Assembly: GCA_025506515.1 (NCBI GenBank)
Contig: CM046443.1
Location: forward strand, 44,347,761-44,411,760
Direction: 5' to 3'
Source: Flaveria trinervia
Taxonomy: Eukaryota; Streptophyta; Magnoliopsida; Asterales; Asteraceae
DNA length: 64,000 nucleotides
In this document: one piece after another, positions 23,570 through 35,473 of the stretch
Layout: the number at the start of each line of letters is the position of its first letter
Numbering within the stretch: the first letter of the stretch is position 1
Program-made: the position numbers and the translations under genes
Notes under the pieces: generated by a model
Database searches by the model: none
What the model saw: only the letters and a program-made list of their open reading frames with translations
Told to the model about the DNA's origin: nothing

Positions 23570-23853
23570 TGATAGGATCAAATGTATCAATCTGTGATGA
23601 TGTATGAACACAATTCAAAGAAATACAGACAAGGTAATCAAATCAAGCAAGATATCAACAAAATTTATAGTTTCATTAATATAAAGCAAAGACAATTACA
23701 AAGTAAGCAGTATTTCGTCTTTCACTAACTGCTACAAGTCTAAGCTATTTATAATGAAAGGAACTAACAAATTTACAAAACTATTCCTATACTATTACAA
23801 ATAGTAAAAATACACATAAAGACAACATGTTAATCTTTTCTAGAGAACTAACA
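23570..23853 (-). repeat. Element A 5' LTR
   Basis: Bounded by TG...CA (minus strand TGTTAGTTCTC ... GATCCTATCA). A TATA box TATAAATA reads on the minus strand at 23746-23753. At 284 bp it is short for the group. The outer border is fixed by interruption of the gag frame of element I. Confidence 0.65.
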
Positions 23854-23858
23854 ACTTG

Positions 23859-24933
23859 CTAGGGCCCACATGATATGCATTCTCTCCAGCTCGTTCTCAT
23901 CAACTTGCTCGTAATCTTCATTAGCAAGATGACAATTACCAATCTTCCCGGCAACTAAACCATCATAGGATTGGACAACAGCCGCAAGAAGATCTATGTG
24001 CTCCTTCGCAACCTCCACTATGAGATTACTGAGATTCTCAGTCTTTAACTTTGTAGTGTTGGCGTCAAGCACTATGTATTGAGTCGATGATGACCTAGAA
24101 GTTTCTAGTCCTGAAGTAGTGGATTGAGTAGGAGCCGCGAAACTAGACACAAATGCGGTTTGAAGTGGTGCTCCTAAACTAGTTGGAGTAGGAAATGAGT
24201 TGTAAAGTGAAGGGTTTTGATTGTAGGATCCTTTCTGTGACTTGTACTTCATTCTCAGTTCTTCCTCTCATAACTCATTATGAAGTCATTATATTCAACT
24301 TTGCAAGAATGTCATTCTGTCTCATATTAGACACAAACGAATCCTGTTTATCCGGCAAACCGTTTGCAAAACTTGACACTTTATCTTCCATGGACGTTGT
24401 TACTCCATGAGTGTGCAACTCATTCATTAGATGGTAGAACCTGTCAATAATGTCATCCAAGCTCTCTTTCCCTATCGAAGAGAAGTTATCAAACTCCTTC
24501 TTGAGAGGCTTAGCCTTTAGAGCCTTTAACGTTACATTCTCATCATATCTCTTCTCCAATGCTTCCCATAACTTTTTCGCCTGCTTGTTCTTAGAGACTG
24601 ATGAAAGATGTCTTTCGGTATCGACTGCGTCAATAGGGCATACACTTTCTTTTCTGCATTGTACTTAACCTTCTAACTGTCATTCATTCCTCCTTGAGTC
24701 AACTTAACTCCATCAGCACCGACTGGCATAGTGTAACCTGTCTCAGTGGATGCCCAAAAATTGGGATCAACTCCATTTAGATAGATCTCGAACCTCTGTT
24801 TCCATTGTGGATAATCATTTAATGTTATAAGCTTTGGTGGTTTATTATGATTCCCAATTTTATTTTCTAGAAGCAGAAGGTTCTGGATGCGAGAGTCCCT
24901 TCCGGCACTAACGGTAGTGAATTGATCTTCCAT
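23859..24933 (-). pseudogene. Element I gag, interrupted by A
   Basis: Start MEDQFTTVSAGRD at 24933. Contains YPQWKQRFEIYLNGVD, the copia gag N-terminal pattern, then LDDIIDRFYHLMNELHTHGV and ...ERMHIMWALAS in three frames (24673-24933, 24278-24559, 23848-24252). The last frame stops where the LTR of element A begins. No CCHC knuckle remains; it would lie beyond the insertion. Confidence 0.8.
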
Positions 24934-24959
24934 TTTAATAAACTTTGAACTTAGAACAA

Positions 24960-25207
24960 GACTGGTTCAGTCGTGCGAATGGACAATGCGGATGAGTCAA
25001 TCGCGCGGATGGACAAATACGGATGAGTCAATCGTGCGGATGGACAATGCGGATGAGTCAATCATGTAATTGGACAAATTGGATGAGTCAATCGTGCGAT
25101 TGGAAAAATGTGGATGAGTCAATCGTGTGATTGGACAAATGCAAACGACTCAATCGTACAAATGGACAATGCAGAGGACTCAATCATACGAATGAGCTAT
25201 TCGTGCG
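24960..25207. repeat. Element I leader array
   Basis: About eight copies of a 30-bp unit, GGATGAGTCAATCGTGCG plus GATGGACAATGC, between PBS and gag. Related CAGTCGTGCGACTGA words recur in the LTR. Confidence 0.88.
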
Positions 25208-25438
25208 ACTGAAGGCTGCTGTGTTTGAAAAATTTCGAATTTTGACACTTTGACATAAAACACAATTTTTTCAGAAACCCTAATTTGTCGTATGATGAAA
25301 AACTTGAAATTTTATGCCTAAGAACGTCGAAAATCTCCTGTGGACTAAAAAACTTGAACTTTGAATGAAAACGTGAGTTTTGACCCAAAAAATAATCGAA
25401 TCACATGCAAAATCAAGAGCCAAGGATCTGATACCACT

Positions 25439-26094
25439 TGTCAGGACCGTGTACGTACGGAGTACTAACTGATTATGCGTGAAACCGAATCAAATAGTGC
25501 GGAATCCTATTTGATTGGTGATCCAATAAGTGAGAACGCAAACCCGATCGATCTAACAATTAAAGAAACTTTAAGATTGAGTAGAAAACGATCATATACG
25601 AACTATGAAGTTGGAATATGCGTTCTGGATGGCTAGGTAATGAGGGTATATAATATACGAGTCAAAAAATCTCCTTTTTCCACGAATTATGTCGTATATA
25701 TAGGTTTGCAGTCTTCATTCGTGCGACTGAACCATTAGCATGGTTCAGTCATGCAACTGACCCATGCGAATGATTCACATGCACAACTAAAGGTTCAGTC
25801 GTGCGACTGAGTCATTCTCATGTATCAATCGTACAATTGATTTAGTCTCCTGGTTTAGTTGTGCGAATGGTTCATTAGCATGATGTCTTCATTCGTATGG
25901 TCCATAAGTATGGTCCATTAGCATGAATAATCATACAACAACTTCAAACCTATATAATAAGTTCATATATATGAATTAAAGTTACATTAACATCAAAGCA
26001 CAAATCATATATCATTACATTGTTTCATTACATATATGTAAGCCATGACAGACTTTTACATTAAGCACATAAACTAGGGACATATGTATCAACA
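25439..26094 (-). repeat. Element I 5' LTR
   Basis: 656 bp, TG...CA ends on the minus strand, followed at 25424-25436 by a TGGTATCAGATCC primer-binding site. 25705-25930 holds GGTTCAGTCGTGCGACTGA-like palindromic words. Confidence 0.7.
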
Positions 26095-27986
26095 GTCCGC
26101 ATTAATATGAAATTGAGGAGGTTGCTGAGTATGGACAACTGCAAGTGAGGGTGGTGAAACCTCTATGTCCATACTCTGTGAAGAACTCCTAGGTTTTGTG
26201 ATTGCTGAGACTTTCTTCTCCTTTTTGGTAGCATCACCCACTTGCATAGGTGAGATAGGAGTTTGGTCAATTACATCCATAAGTTCTTGTGTTCTTGACT
26301 GAGCTCTTCTTAAAAGCCTCTCAGCTAGTTTTTCCTTGAGATAAGATATCTCAATGTACTAATCATTTACCTTGTTTTGTAAGGTAGTCATCTGAAACTC
26401 CAAGTGACTAACCCTAAAGGTTAAATAGGTGCAGGTTTATGTAAGTTGTTGCACCTTTAGACTCATGTTCCCCTCATATTCATCAGAAGAATCATGGGGG
26501 GTGAGAGAATGGGACCAAAGTCTTCTCTCTCACCACCTGCATAGTGTTCTTGGTTGCTAGATTTCCCCTACTTAATGATAGCTTCAGTTGATGTGTCAAT
26601 GGGTTAGGTTGCCATGGTTGAGGTCCAAATGATGTATTCACTTACAAAAATGAAAGCCTCTTCCACATAGACCTCCTAAAAAGGTTTAGGGAGATCCACT
26701 TCAGTGATGGGTGGATGATATGGGCTAGACAAGGGAGAAGCAAGAGTACACATGTCTCTTTGTGTAGGGGAGGAATAGAGAGACTCATGGTACTCATTGA
26801 ATCCCATGTCTTCATCATCATAGAATTCTAGATTGGGAATTGGTTGGTTTAGATCAAGAGTCTGGCATGGTAACTTTCCCCTAAAGGCTGTTCACTAGAA
26901 TGTTGAGACTCTGAGTGAAGGCTTAAGGATGATGGGCTAATGAGCTCATCATGCTAAGCATGAGGAACCTCAGCACTGATTCTTGATGAAATGGGAGTTG
27001 TTTGCTCCTCAGGAGAAGTGAGAGCTCCAGTGTCCACTTCTTCCTATATGGATAGTGATTTGGGGGCCTGCACAAGCCTTGGAGATTGTGTAAGGGTTTG
27101 TTTGGATTTTCTTTGGTAGGTGAAGATGATTTATGGCTATCTTTGTGGTTGGATAGTAGAAGGTGTGGGTTCAACACTAGCTTGTGTTGCTAGGTTGTCA
27201 CCTTGAGCAATGAGCTCTAACATTTTTGGGACAAGGGTTGTTTCTAGCCTAGAGAAGCCAACAGTTGGCTTCTTCATTGTTTTAAAGATATCGGGCTTCA
27301 CATGTCCCATTTAAGAATATTACCAGTTCCCCTCAGCTGTGAGCCAAGTTCATAGTTGAGAATGTGTTGAACATATCTAGGGAACATGTAGTTCTCTAGG
27401 GAGTCTAAATTAGCAAGTAAATTTGTATAAACAAACTATGAGTACTTGAATTTGACCCCCTAGACCATTCTATGAACTATAAAGGAGAGATCTTCCAGAT
27501 GCTGGTCCCATCACCTATGGTTGTTGGATAAGCTATGGATGACCACATGAAATAGGTACTTCCACTGGGATAAGACCTTCCTTTCTTGAAGGTCTTTATA
27601 AAGAAATCTCTCTTATAGACCATCTGCTCTAAGGAATAATTTACAGCTTCCTTTGGGAAGGACAACTCACATTCTTCATCATCTAGCTAAAGATGGATAT
27701 TGATGATGGCTGGAGCGATGAAGATTGTCCTCCTTTGCACTATGGTAGACAGTGCCTTCTCCCCTTCCATAATGACCTGTTGATAGGTCTTCTAGAATTC
27801 CAATAGCTGATCCTCATAGAGTGGAGGATCAATGGTTAGGGAGGTAAAGTAGTTGGATAGAGTAAGAAATTGGCAAACCTTTGAGAAACTTGAATCTTTT
27901 TTAGAGTCTAACAGGGCAACCTAATTGTGCTTCCTGTGGAGTTGCATGGAGCAATCAGGGTTGTTTCTACGGTTAAGGTTGGACAT
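26095..27986 (-). pseudogene. Element C third ORF
   Basis: Start MSNLNRRNNPDCSMQLHRKHN (27986). Further on, LTIDPPLYEDQLLEF and IFIAPAIINIHL match the third-ORF N-terminal pattern (conserved region that binds a P-x-Y...FW segment in A, B and G). Later parts are Pro/Ser-rich, with fragments at 27477-27665, 26923-27177 and 26089-26280. Many in-frame stops. The 3' end is replaced by the LTR of element I. No membrane segment or signal peptide, so it does not look like an envelope protein. Function unknown. Confidence 0.6.
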
Positions 27987-28130
27987 TTGAGGAAGCTTAA
28001 AGGTGAAGGAAGATAAAAACATAGTCGGTTGTAAGTGAATTTAGGTTTTGAAGAGAGTTCAGATGAAGAAGATATTGAAAGAGGGGGAACCCTTAGGTAT
28101 ATATATGAATTGGATCTAAGACAAAGCTAA
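27987..28130 (-). promoter_or_regulatory. Putative core promoter of element C third ORF
   Basis: On the minus strand ATATATATA at 28098-28106 is followed by CCTAAGGGTTCCCCCTCTTTC and a CT-rich leader of about 80-90 nt before the ATG at 27986. Spacing fits a plant TATA promoter with a short 5' UTR. Inferred. Confidence 0.55.
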
Positions 28131-28149
28131 TGAAAGAGGATAAACTTTG

Positions 28150-28620
28150 AAATCTAGATGTCGATCCTACCTCTGAAAAGTGCCCAAAAAGGTAGTTTTC
28201 TTAGCAGTTTAAAATCTTCTGAAGGTACATTTACTTTGGAAGTTTTGATAAATAGCTTCCAAAGCTAAAAATTTGTTCAGAAGATATTTCAAAGAGTTTA
28301 GAAAATTTTGCTTCGAAAGAGAATTAAAACTTAGAGTTCTTATTCTAAGGAGAATAAAAATTCTAAGACTTAATTGCTTTCGGAAGAAAATTGTTCTTCA
28401 AACACACACAAGTATTTCAAAAGTGTTTTCAAGCTTCAGAAGATATTTTAGGAATTTCTTTCGAAGGTAAATCTACCTCGGTAGTTATTTGTTTTAAATA
28501 CATAACTTTCTTCCAAAAATACATATCTTCCGAAAAGTAAAATGATCAAAATTTTCAAAAGTCTTAGGGATATCATTTTAAAAATCTTTTCTTCCAAAGT
28601 AAACAAGGGCTTATGATGGC
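28150..28620. repeat. Element C internal array of TTCGGAAG / CTTCGAAAG words
   Basis: Repeated short words centred on TTCGAAG, TTCCGAAA, CTTCGGAAG and AAGATATTT, spaced irregularly between RNase H and the third-ORF TATA box. The LTR of C is not in the window, so sharing with its U3 cannot be tested. Confidence 0.6.
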
Positions 28621-28683
28621 GATAAAATAGACAACTTAGGACACATAGATTTTAGAAATAGTATCAATTAGTTTTAAGAAAAG

Positions 28684-29884
28684 CTACTTAAAGTTAATCA
28701 TCCCAATAGCTGATACAAGATATTTAAATCTCTGATCATCAAAAGCTTTAGTGAACAGATCAACATATTGTTCAGTTGTGTTAACTTTGACTAATTTGAT
28801 TAATCCCTTTTCAAAGTTATCTCTAATTAAACGATATCTGATCTTGATGTGTTTCGTCCTTGAGTGCTACACGTGATTCTCTATAATAGAGAGAGCACTG
28901 TTTTTGTCTATGTGAATGGGAGTCTCTTTGAAGTTGAACCCATAGTCCAACATCTAAATCTGAACCCATAGCACTTGAGCACACTAGCTAGTAGCAGCAA
29001 TGTATTAAGCTTCAGCAGTTGATGCAGAGACATATGATTATTTCTTGCATTGCCAAGAGACTATCCTTCCACCAAGGAACTGACATCCCCGTGATGTAGA
29101 TTTGCAGTCATATTACAGCCACCATAGTCACTATCTGTATATGCATACAGATTAATGTTAGAATTATTTAGATACCAAAGGCCAAGTGTTGAAGCACCTT
29201 TGAGATATCTCAAAATTCTTTTGACAGTGACCTAGTGTGACATCTTGAGGTTGGCTTGATATCTTGCATAAATACATGTGGCAAACTTGATATCAGGCCT
29301 GCTAGCTGTGAGGTACATAAGAGACCCAATCATAGCCCTGTAAAGATGTTCATCCACACAGTCCCCCTCAACATCAGGTCCAAGGGAGTGGTTTTCTGGC
29401 TATGCGTGTCTTAGCAACCTTACAGTCATTCATGTTGAATCTTGTAAGTATGTCTTGTCCATACTTTGACTGAGTTATGAATATGCCACTGTCAACTTGC
29501 TTCACTTGAATTCCTAGAAAGAATTGAGCTCCCCATGGAACCCTTTTCAAATCTATTCTTCATCAGCTTCTCAAAATCTTTGTAGAGCTTTGGATTAGTT
29601 GTCCCAAAGATAATGTCATCTACATACACTTGAACTAGCATTAAGTCATTCCATGTTCCTTTGATGAAGAGAGTTCCATCTATAATACCCCTTTTATATC
29701 CATGTTGACAGAGGAACTGAGATAGAGTCTCATACTACTTTCTTGGAGCTTGGTACAACCCATAAAGAGCTTTATCGAATTTGAAGACATAAACAGGATG
29801 ATCAGGATCAACAAGCCAGGTGGTTGTTTGACATACACCTCTTCATCAATCACCGCATAGAGAAAAGCACACTTGAATCAAGCT
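28684..29884 (-). pseudogene. Element C RT-RNase H
   Basis: Minus strand: KCAFLYAVIDEEVYVKQPPG, ALYGLYQAP, YVDDIIF (29606-29626), then RNase H ending EKGLIKLVKV...LFTKAF and stop at 28684-28686. Several stops and frameshifts. One base is missing in the codons next to the insertion site of element B. The upstream RT codons, from IDYTNVFAPVARLE to YQL, lie across the B insertion at 44517-44616. Confidence 0.85.
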
Positions 29885-30595
29885 TGTTGGACCTGAAAGG
29901 ATTATGCATGCCAATTCAATAGGTGAGTTGATGGTTGCTCTGCTGGATTCCCACAAGTCCAAGAAGAAATGCAGATAAAGATCCTGCACAAGAAAAAAAC
30001 CAAGTATGGTCTTCCGCATTTGTCAATGCAGAAGACATAAAACAAATACGGACAAGTATTTGTTCTTTCGCATTAACAAATGTGGAAGACCAATTAGTAA
30101 TGCTGACAATGACCAGACAAATACGCAGAAGTATTTGTTCATCCGCATTAACCAATGCGGATGACCAACATACTAATGCGGATGAGCAAGTGAAGAAATG
30201 CTGATCAAGTCAACTCATCCGCATTTGCAAATGCGGATGAACAAGCAAAGATGCGGATCAAGACTTAGACTAGATTCTGATGTAATAGGTTAGGGGTAGT
30301 TTAGTCATTTTGTAAAAGGCATCTTGTCTGGCTATAAATAGAATAGATAACCTCGTACATGAAGTGATAGAATTTAGACAATCAGAATATTTGTATTCTC
30401 TAGGTGCATTATTACTTTTCTTGCTAAACCCTAACAGTCTTTGTAATCAATTACCTTTATTAATATATACAAAAGCATTTATGAGTATTTCTTCTGTATT
30501 GAATGTTTCGTGATTGTATGATTCCGCCATTCAATCATTAACTCAGTCACTATATTCGATCCTTAGTGAGAATCTCAATCTCACTAACCCAGTCA
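29885..30595 (+). repeat. Element B 5' LTR
   Basis: TGTTGGACCTGAAAGG ... CTAACCCAGTCA. Contains palindromic ATCCGCATT...AATGCGGAT words (30010-30255) in U3 and a TATA box TATAAATA at 30333-30340. Matches the 3' LTR with scattered differences and a few small gaps (711 against 727 bp), so the insertion is not recent. Confidence 0.95.
30333..30340 (+). promoter_or_regulatory. TATA box of element B 5' LTR
   Basis: GCTATAAATAG, conserved as CCTATAAATAG at 44254-44261 in the 3' LTR; it follows the word-repeat part of U3. Confidence 0.75.
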
Positions 30596-30597
30596 GT

Positions 30598-30609
30598 TGG
30601 TATCCGAGC
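30598..30609 (+). other. Primer-binding site of element B
   Basis: TGGTATCCGAGC, two bases after the LTR; one difference from the initiator tRNA-Met pattern TGGTATCAGAGC. Confidence 0.85.
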
Positions 30610-30939
30610 TTTGGCTCCTTGTTCTTGTTCAGATCTACCCAAGACCCGAATAGAATTCGACTGATTTGGTGATTGAGTTGCTAATAAAGTATTCCATCAT
30701 CTCTAATTAGTAAACAACAAAAAATACTCCTGTCAACAAGTTCTTACCGAAATATTCACATAAACCAGTAACTATTCAAGCGATTTCTGTCAAGAAGTTA
30801 GCTGAAACCAACAACAAGAAACTCACTAAAGTAACAAATCTGATTATGATATCTGTTGGACTATTTGGACAAGTTGGACTAATGAATCTTAAAATTCATC
30901 TAATCGGTAATTAAAACAAGTCAAAAACTACCTGTTAAA

Positions 30940-32168
30940 ATGGCCTCTAACAGTTTCTCAGAACTTGGTGATACACCTAAACCTCCTATGCTTAAACACA
31001 AATATGAGTTTAAACAGTGGAAAATCAGGTTTATGAATTACATCACAAGTGTAGATCTTGATTTCTGGATCTCAATATGCACGAGGCCATACATCCCTGT
31101 CACTCTATCTGTAGATCAAGCTGCAATTTACAAAACTGCAAGGATACCCATTGAAGATCTAACTATTAATGATGAAGATTATAAGAAAATCAAGATTGAT
31201 TTGAAAGCTTACTCTATCCTAACTCAAGCACTCAAGATGGATGTGTTGAAAAGATTGGAGAAGTATGGTACTGCAAAAGCTGTGTGGGATGCACTAAAAA
31301 TTATGTGTGAAGGAAGCAGTGAAGTAGCAGAAATTAACAAGGATAAGCTTGTTAATCAGTATGAAACATTTCATCACACCAAGGGGGAGTCAATATCCAA
31401 ACAACTGCACAGATTTGTATAGTTGGTAAATGACTTGGAAATCATGGGAGTCACTTACAAGATCAAGGAATTAAACAAGAAAATGCTACACAGCCTCCCT
31501 GAAAGCTAGAAACAGAATGTAACAATGCTAAAAAATACTCTTGATCTCGAGAGTACTACTTTGGATATCATGATAGCTAAAATAGAAGCATTGGAACTTG
31601 ATGAAAGAAGAAGAAATCTTGGTGGACGAAGAGTGATTGAGGCTTACAAATTTCCATTAGAATCTTATTCTATGGAAAATGCCTTCATCATTGAGGAGGA
31701 TGATTTCATCTCATCAAGAGATCAACTGAACAACACAGGGTTCATTGCAACTCCACCAACCAATCATCCAGAGTCACTGTTGCTCCTACAACCACTTCGG
31801 AAGACACAAGATCAGAAGAACAAAAGGCAACTTACAATGCCTTTGTTGCAAGCTTTGAAGCATACTTAGGAGGAAGACTCACTTCTGCTCATCTGATCCA
31901 AGAAGATCTGGAGGAAATGGATCCAGATGATGAGGAGGAAATGGATCTGCAATGGAAAATGGCCATGATTGCTATGAGAGCAAAGAAATTCTTCAGAAAA
32001 GGCAGAAAACTCATCCTTAATGAGAATACAAAACTTGGATATGATAAATCCAAAGTGAAATGCTTCAACTGTGGCATGGCTGGCCCCTTCTTTAGAGAAT
32101 GCAATACCCCCAGAGAAACAACTTTCAAAGGAATTCTCAAGGCCAGTCTTCCTCACAGTCTAACTTAA
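30940..32168 (+). pseudogene. Element B gag
   Basis: Start MASNSFSELGDTPKPPML at 30940. EFKQWKIRFMNYITSVDLDFW and KAYSILTQALKMDVLKRLEK match copia gag. In-frame TAG stops at about 31421 and 31508 and a stop at 31867 break it into 30940-31422, 31525-31869 and a shifted 31917-32168. The zinc knuckle reads CFNCGMAGPFFREC: the metal-binding His is Pro, so it should not bind zinc normally. The leader 30610-30939 is non-coding. Confidence 0.88.
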
Positions 32169-34075
32169 GCTTTCACTCCAACAATCAACAACAACAGTAT
32201 CATCATCCATAACAACATCAATCATATCAAAATCCACCTCAACTGACAAACCAAACTCATGGAAGCAGTCAGTCATCTGCCAATGTCTCGTGATGAAGCA
32301 AGATGGGGTATGTGACTAGAGCATATATGCAGAGGAAGTCAAGCCTCAATTTCAAAATCACACACTTATGGCTCACATCAACGATGGTCCTTCTCCAATG
32401 CCTACTGAGGTAAAATCTAACTTTATAGTGAAAAATGTATCACTGAATTACAAGGTAATAGAGAGCATAACCATAAACTGGCTGATAAAATTAAAGAAGA
32501 AAAGGTGAAGTCAGAGATGATGAAAAGAAAGATAAAAGGATTTGAAATCAAAATTAAATCTCTTATCTCTGACATTGAAAAACTACATGGTCATCTGTAC
32601 ACTCTTGCAGCTAAGAATGAGCTACTTACTGAAAAATTAGCTCAATCTAAGGCTGAACATACACTGACTGGAATGAAACTTGAAAAGTTTCAAATGTCTT
32701 CAGTCAAGCAGCAAGAGATGCTTGATTCTCAAAAGGATCCAAAGGACATGTCGGGGATTGGGTATAATTCATGTCCTCCACCATACAATGACAACTACAC
32801 TGTCATGCCTGAATCTATCTCACTTAATTGGGAAATCATAACTAAAATTATGGAACCGAAATCTATAGTAAAACAAGTGACCAATCCTGAAAACAAACCT
32901 GATATTTATATTGAAACAAATGAGGACAAATCAAGTTAGGTCACCCAATCAAAATCAAAGAGTGCTTAGACAAGGCAGTGAGTGTCATGAAACCCTCAAG
33001 CCCCGTAAAAGCAATTGTTCCTTTCATAAAATTCATACCTTCTATTTTTAAAAGGTAAAAAGAAGTATGTGAAGTCAGTGAAATCCACTGCTGAGAGCAG
33101 TTTTGATAATGAGATCATATCTCCAAATAGTTCAAGCAAATCAGAAAAGGTTTCACTGAAAAAGAAACAAAAGGGATCACCGAGTTCAACACATAAAACT
33201 TTATCAAACCCTCAGTCTTCAAAACTAAGACATGGAGTTGGGTTTGATATTTGCAACAAGGAACACGTTGACTAGTTTGAGAAAGAGGTGAGAAATGGGA
33301 AACAAAAACAGACCAGAAAATCAAACAAATGTAGTGTTGTGAAGCAAACTACAAAAAAGGTTGATTTTGATTCATCCCCTAAGCAACAGAAAGTGGCTCA
33401 ACAGCAAATGAGAAAATCAGCTGAGACACACAAATCAAAATCTAATTCAAGCAACAAACAAATTATTGTGACATTTGTGATATGTTCAATCACAAGACAA
33501 AAAAGTGCTTTTATAATCAATACTGCTCTATCTATGATATGAACAACCACTCAACCAAAAATTGTTATTTCAACAAATATTGTTCAGTCTATGATATGAA
33601 CAATCACAATACATCTGATTGTTACTTTAATCAGAAGGGAATGAGAATTCCCCAAGACAAACCTATCTCAACAACATCATCAGGCAAAACTCAAGTCAAG
33701 ATTCATCTGCATAACAATCAATCTAGAACATCTAGATCACTCAATGACATGAGTAAAACAAAAGAAATATAGAAAAGTCAAAGAAGCAACCATTTCATCA
33801 ATAAAAGTCTAATTTTTCAAAACCCAAAATGATGTTTGAAAATAAAAAACGGTCTAAATTTCTTCAAAAGAACAGAGATCAAAGGTTTCACTACTCATCT
33901 GACTCTTCTATTGATATTGATGAGAAGACTCCAGCAAGATATCATAAGCAATCTTCCAGGTCACCTCTGAATAGATCATAATTTAGAGGAAAGTATCAAG
34001 AGGTCACCATAATAAATAGGAACGGGAAATCCAAGACCACCATCGCTTGGGTTCCACATTCTAACTAGTTCTTTT
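32169..34075 (+). pseudogene. Element B gag-pol linker with three tandem CCHC repeats
   Basis: Includes a coiled-coil-like stretch (32505-32939), Ser/Lys-rich pieces (33069-33275, 33288-33542) and three 19-residue knuckle repeats at 33464-33634. The first (CDICDMFNHKTKKC) keeps all four ligands; the second and third have Tyr for the second Cys. The frame shifts within the region. Equivalent in place and kind to 19434-20792 of element A. Confidence 0.75.
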
Positions 34076-34079
34076 ATGC

Positions 34080-35473
34080 TTTTAGGGTCATCCATATAGG
34101 TCCAACAACTTATGGTACGTGGACAGTGGATGCTCCCGACACATGACTGGAGATCTTTCCCTCCTTCATGACTTCAAGCACATATAAGGAACTACGGTGG
34201 CGTTTGGTGGAGATTCACAAGGTGGTAGAATTATAGGTGAAGGATCTGTGACAAATGGGAAGCTGAGCTTTGACAGAGTGAACTACTGTGAACAACTAAA
34301 CTTCAATCTGCTAAGTGTGTCTCAGATATGTGAAAAGAAATATTCAACTCACTTTACAGACACTCATTGCTACAATCTGAAACCTGGATTTCAGATCTTT
34401 GAAGAATGGGTTATCCTAAAGACCCCGAGGAAGAATAATACTTATGTTTTAAACCTGTGTTCGGCATCACCTAAAGAAGAAACATGTCTTTTGTCAAAAG
34501 CATCATTTGATGAGTCACAACTTTGGCACAGACGTTTGGGGCACACCAACTTTAAAAACATGAATAGATTGGTCAAAGGAAACCATGTCATTGGTCTTCC
34601 ACAAAAAGAATTTCACTTTGTTGATCACTGTTCAGCGTGCCTCAAAGGAAAACAACACAAATCTTCTCATAAATCCAAGCTGGTGAACACAAACAATATT
34701 CCATTGAAGCTACTTCATATGGATCTGTTTGGATCAACTCATGTCATGAGTATTGGAAAGAAACAGTATTGTTTGGTGATCATTGATGACTTTTCACGAT
34801 TCACATAGGTGTTCTTCATACTTCATAAAAATGAGGCATCCCAAATAATTCAAAAGTCTATAACACAAATTGAAAATCAACGTGATCTTAAGGTCAAAAC
34901 AATCAGAAGTGATAGTGAAACTGAATTCAAAAATGAAGACATGAGTTCTTTTGTACAACCAAAGGCATTGCTTATCAATTCAGTGCAGCTAGAACTTCTC
35001 AACCAAATGGGGTAGCTGAAAGGAGAAATAGAACACTGATTGAAGCAGCAAGAACAATGCTAGCCGATGCTAAGCTGCCAATCACCTTTTGGGCAGAGGC
35101 AGTTAACACATCATGCTTTGTACAAAACCGAACCCTAATTGTAAAAGAAAGCAACATGACTCCATATGAACTACTTTTTCATAGAAAACCATTCATTGGA
35201 TTTCTTAAATCATTTGGTAGTCCTATCTTAATATTAAACACCCGAGACTATCTAGGAAAGTTTTCATCTAAGTCTGATGAAGGATTCTTTGTAGGTTATT
35301 CTTCTGTTTCAAAGGCTTACAGAGTGTTTAATCCTAGATTAAACATTATTTATGAATCAACAAATGTTCAATTCAAAGAACATTCATTTCCCAAATCTAC
35401 AAATGGTCCCGACTGGCTGTTTGATATTGACTCTGTTACAAAATCATTTGATCAATTCACTTGTATGATGTAG
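34080..35473 (+). pseudogene. Element B protease and integrase
   Basis: Protease motif WYVDSGCSRHMTG (Asp codon 34122-34124), GAG-pre-integrase LWHRRLGH and CSACLKGKQH, integrase HMDLFGS and TIRSDSETEF with both Asp residues kept. An in-frame TAG at 34806-34808, where related copies have Trp, and a frameshift near 34960 separate the core from the GVAERRN-type glutamate segment and the C-terminal part (35057-35473, GYSSVSKAYRVFN, GPDWLFDID). Confidence 0.9.

Larger units (their letters stand above)
12900..23853 (-). mobile_element. Element A: Ty1/copia (Sirevirus-like), 3' truncated
   Basis: On the minus strand: 5' LTR 23570-23853, iMet-type PBS 23556-23567, repeat-bearing leader, gag, long linker with triple CCHC, protease-integrase-RT-RNase H (19185 to about 15770), internal PPT-like tract 14638-14650, word array, TATA 13714-13723, third-ORF start 13055. 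The 3' LTR is absent; the element stops in the third ORF. ORFs are broken by stops and frameshifts. It lies in the gag of element I: the LTR abuts an in-frame gag codon, with ACTTG (23854-23858) as a one-sided TSD candidate. Confidence 0.8.
23859..26094 (-). mobile_element. Element I: copia 5' part
   Basis: Minus-strand 5' LTR 25439-26094 (TGTTGATACATATG ... GTCCTGACA), PBS 25424-25436, leader with word array, and gag cut by element A. The pol half and 3' LTR are not in the window. It lies within the third ORF of element C, with GTCCG (26095-26099) as a one-sided TSD candidate. Confidence 0.7.
26095..29884 (-). mobile_element. Element C, left part (pol 3' half plus third ORF)
   Basis: Old minus-strand copia element. 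Its RT is continuous with 44517-44616 if element B and one AAGCT are removed. Contains RT-RNase H, a word-rich spacer, a TATA box and the third ORF, the last cut by element I. Confidence 0.75.
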
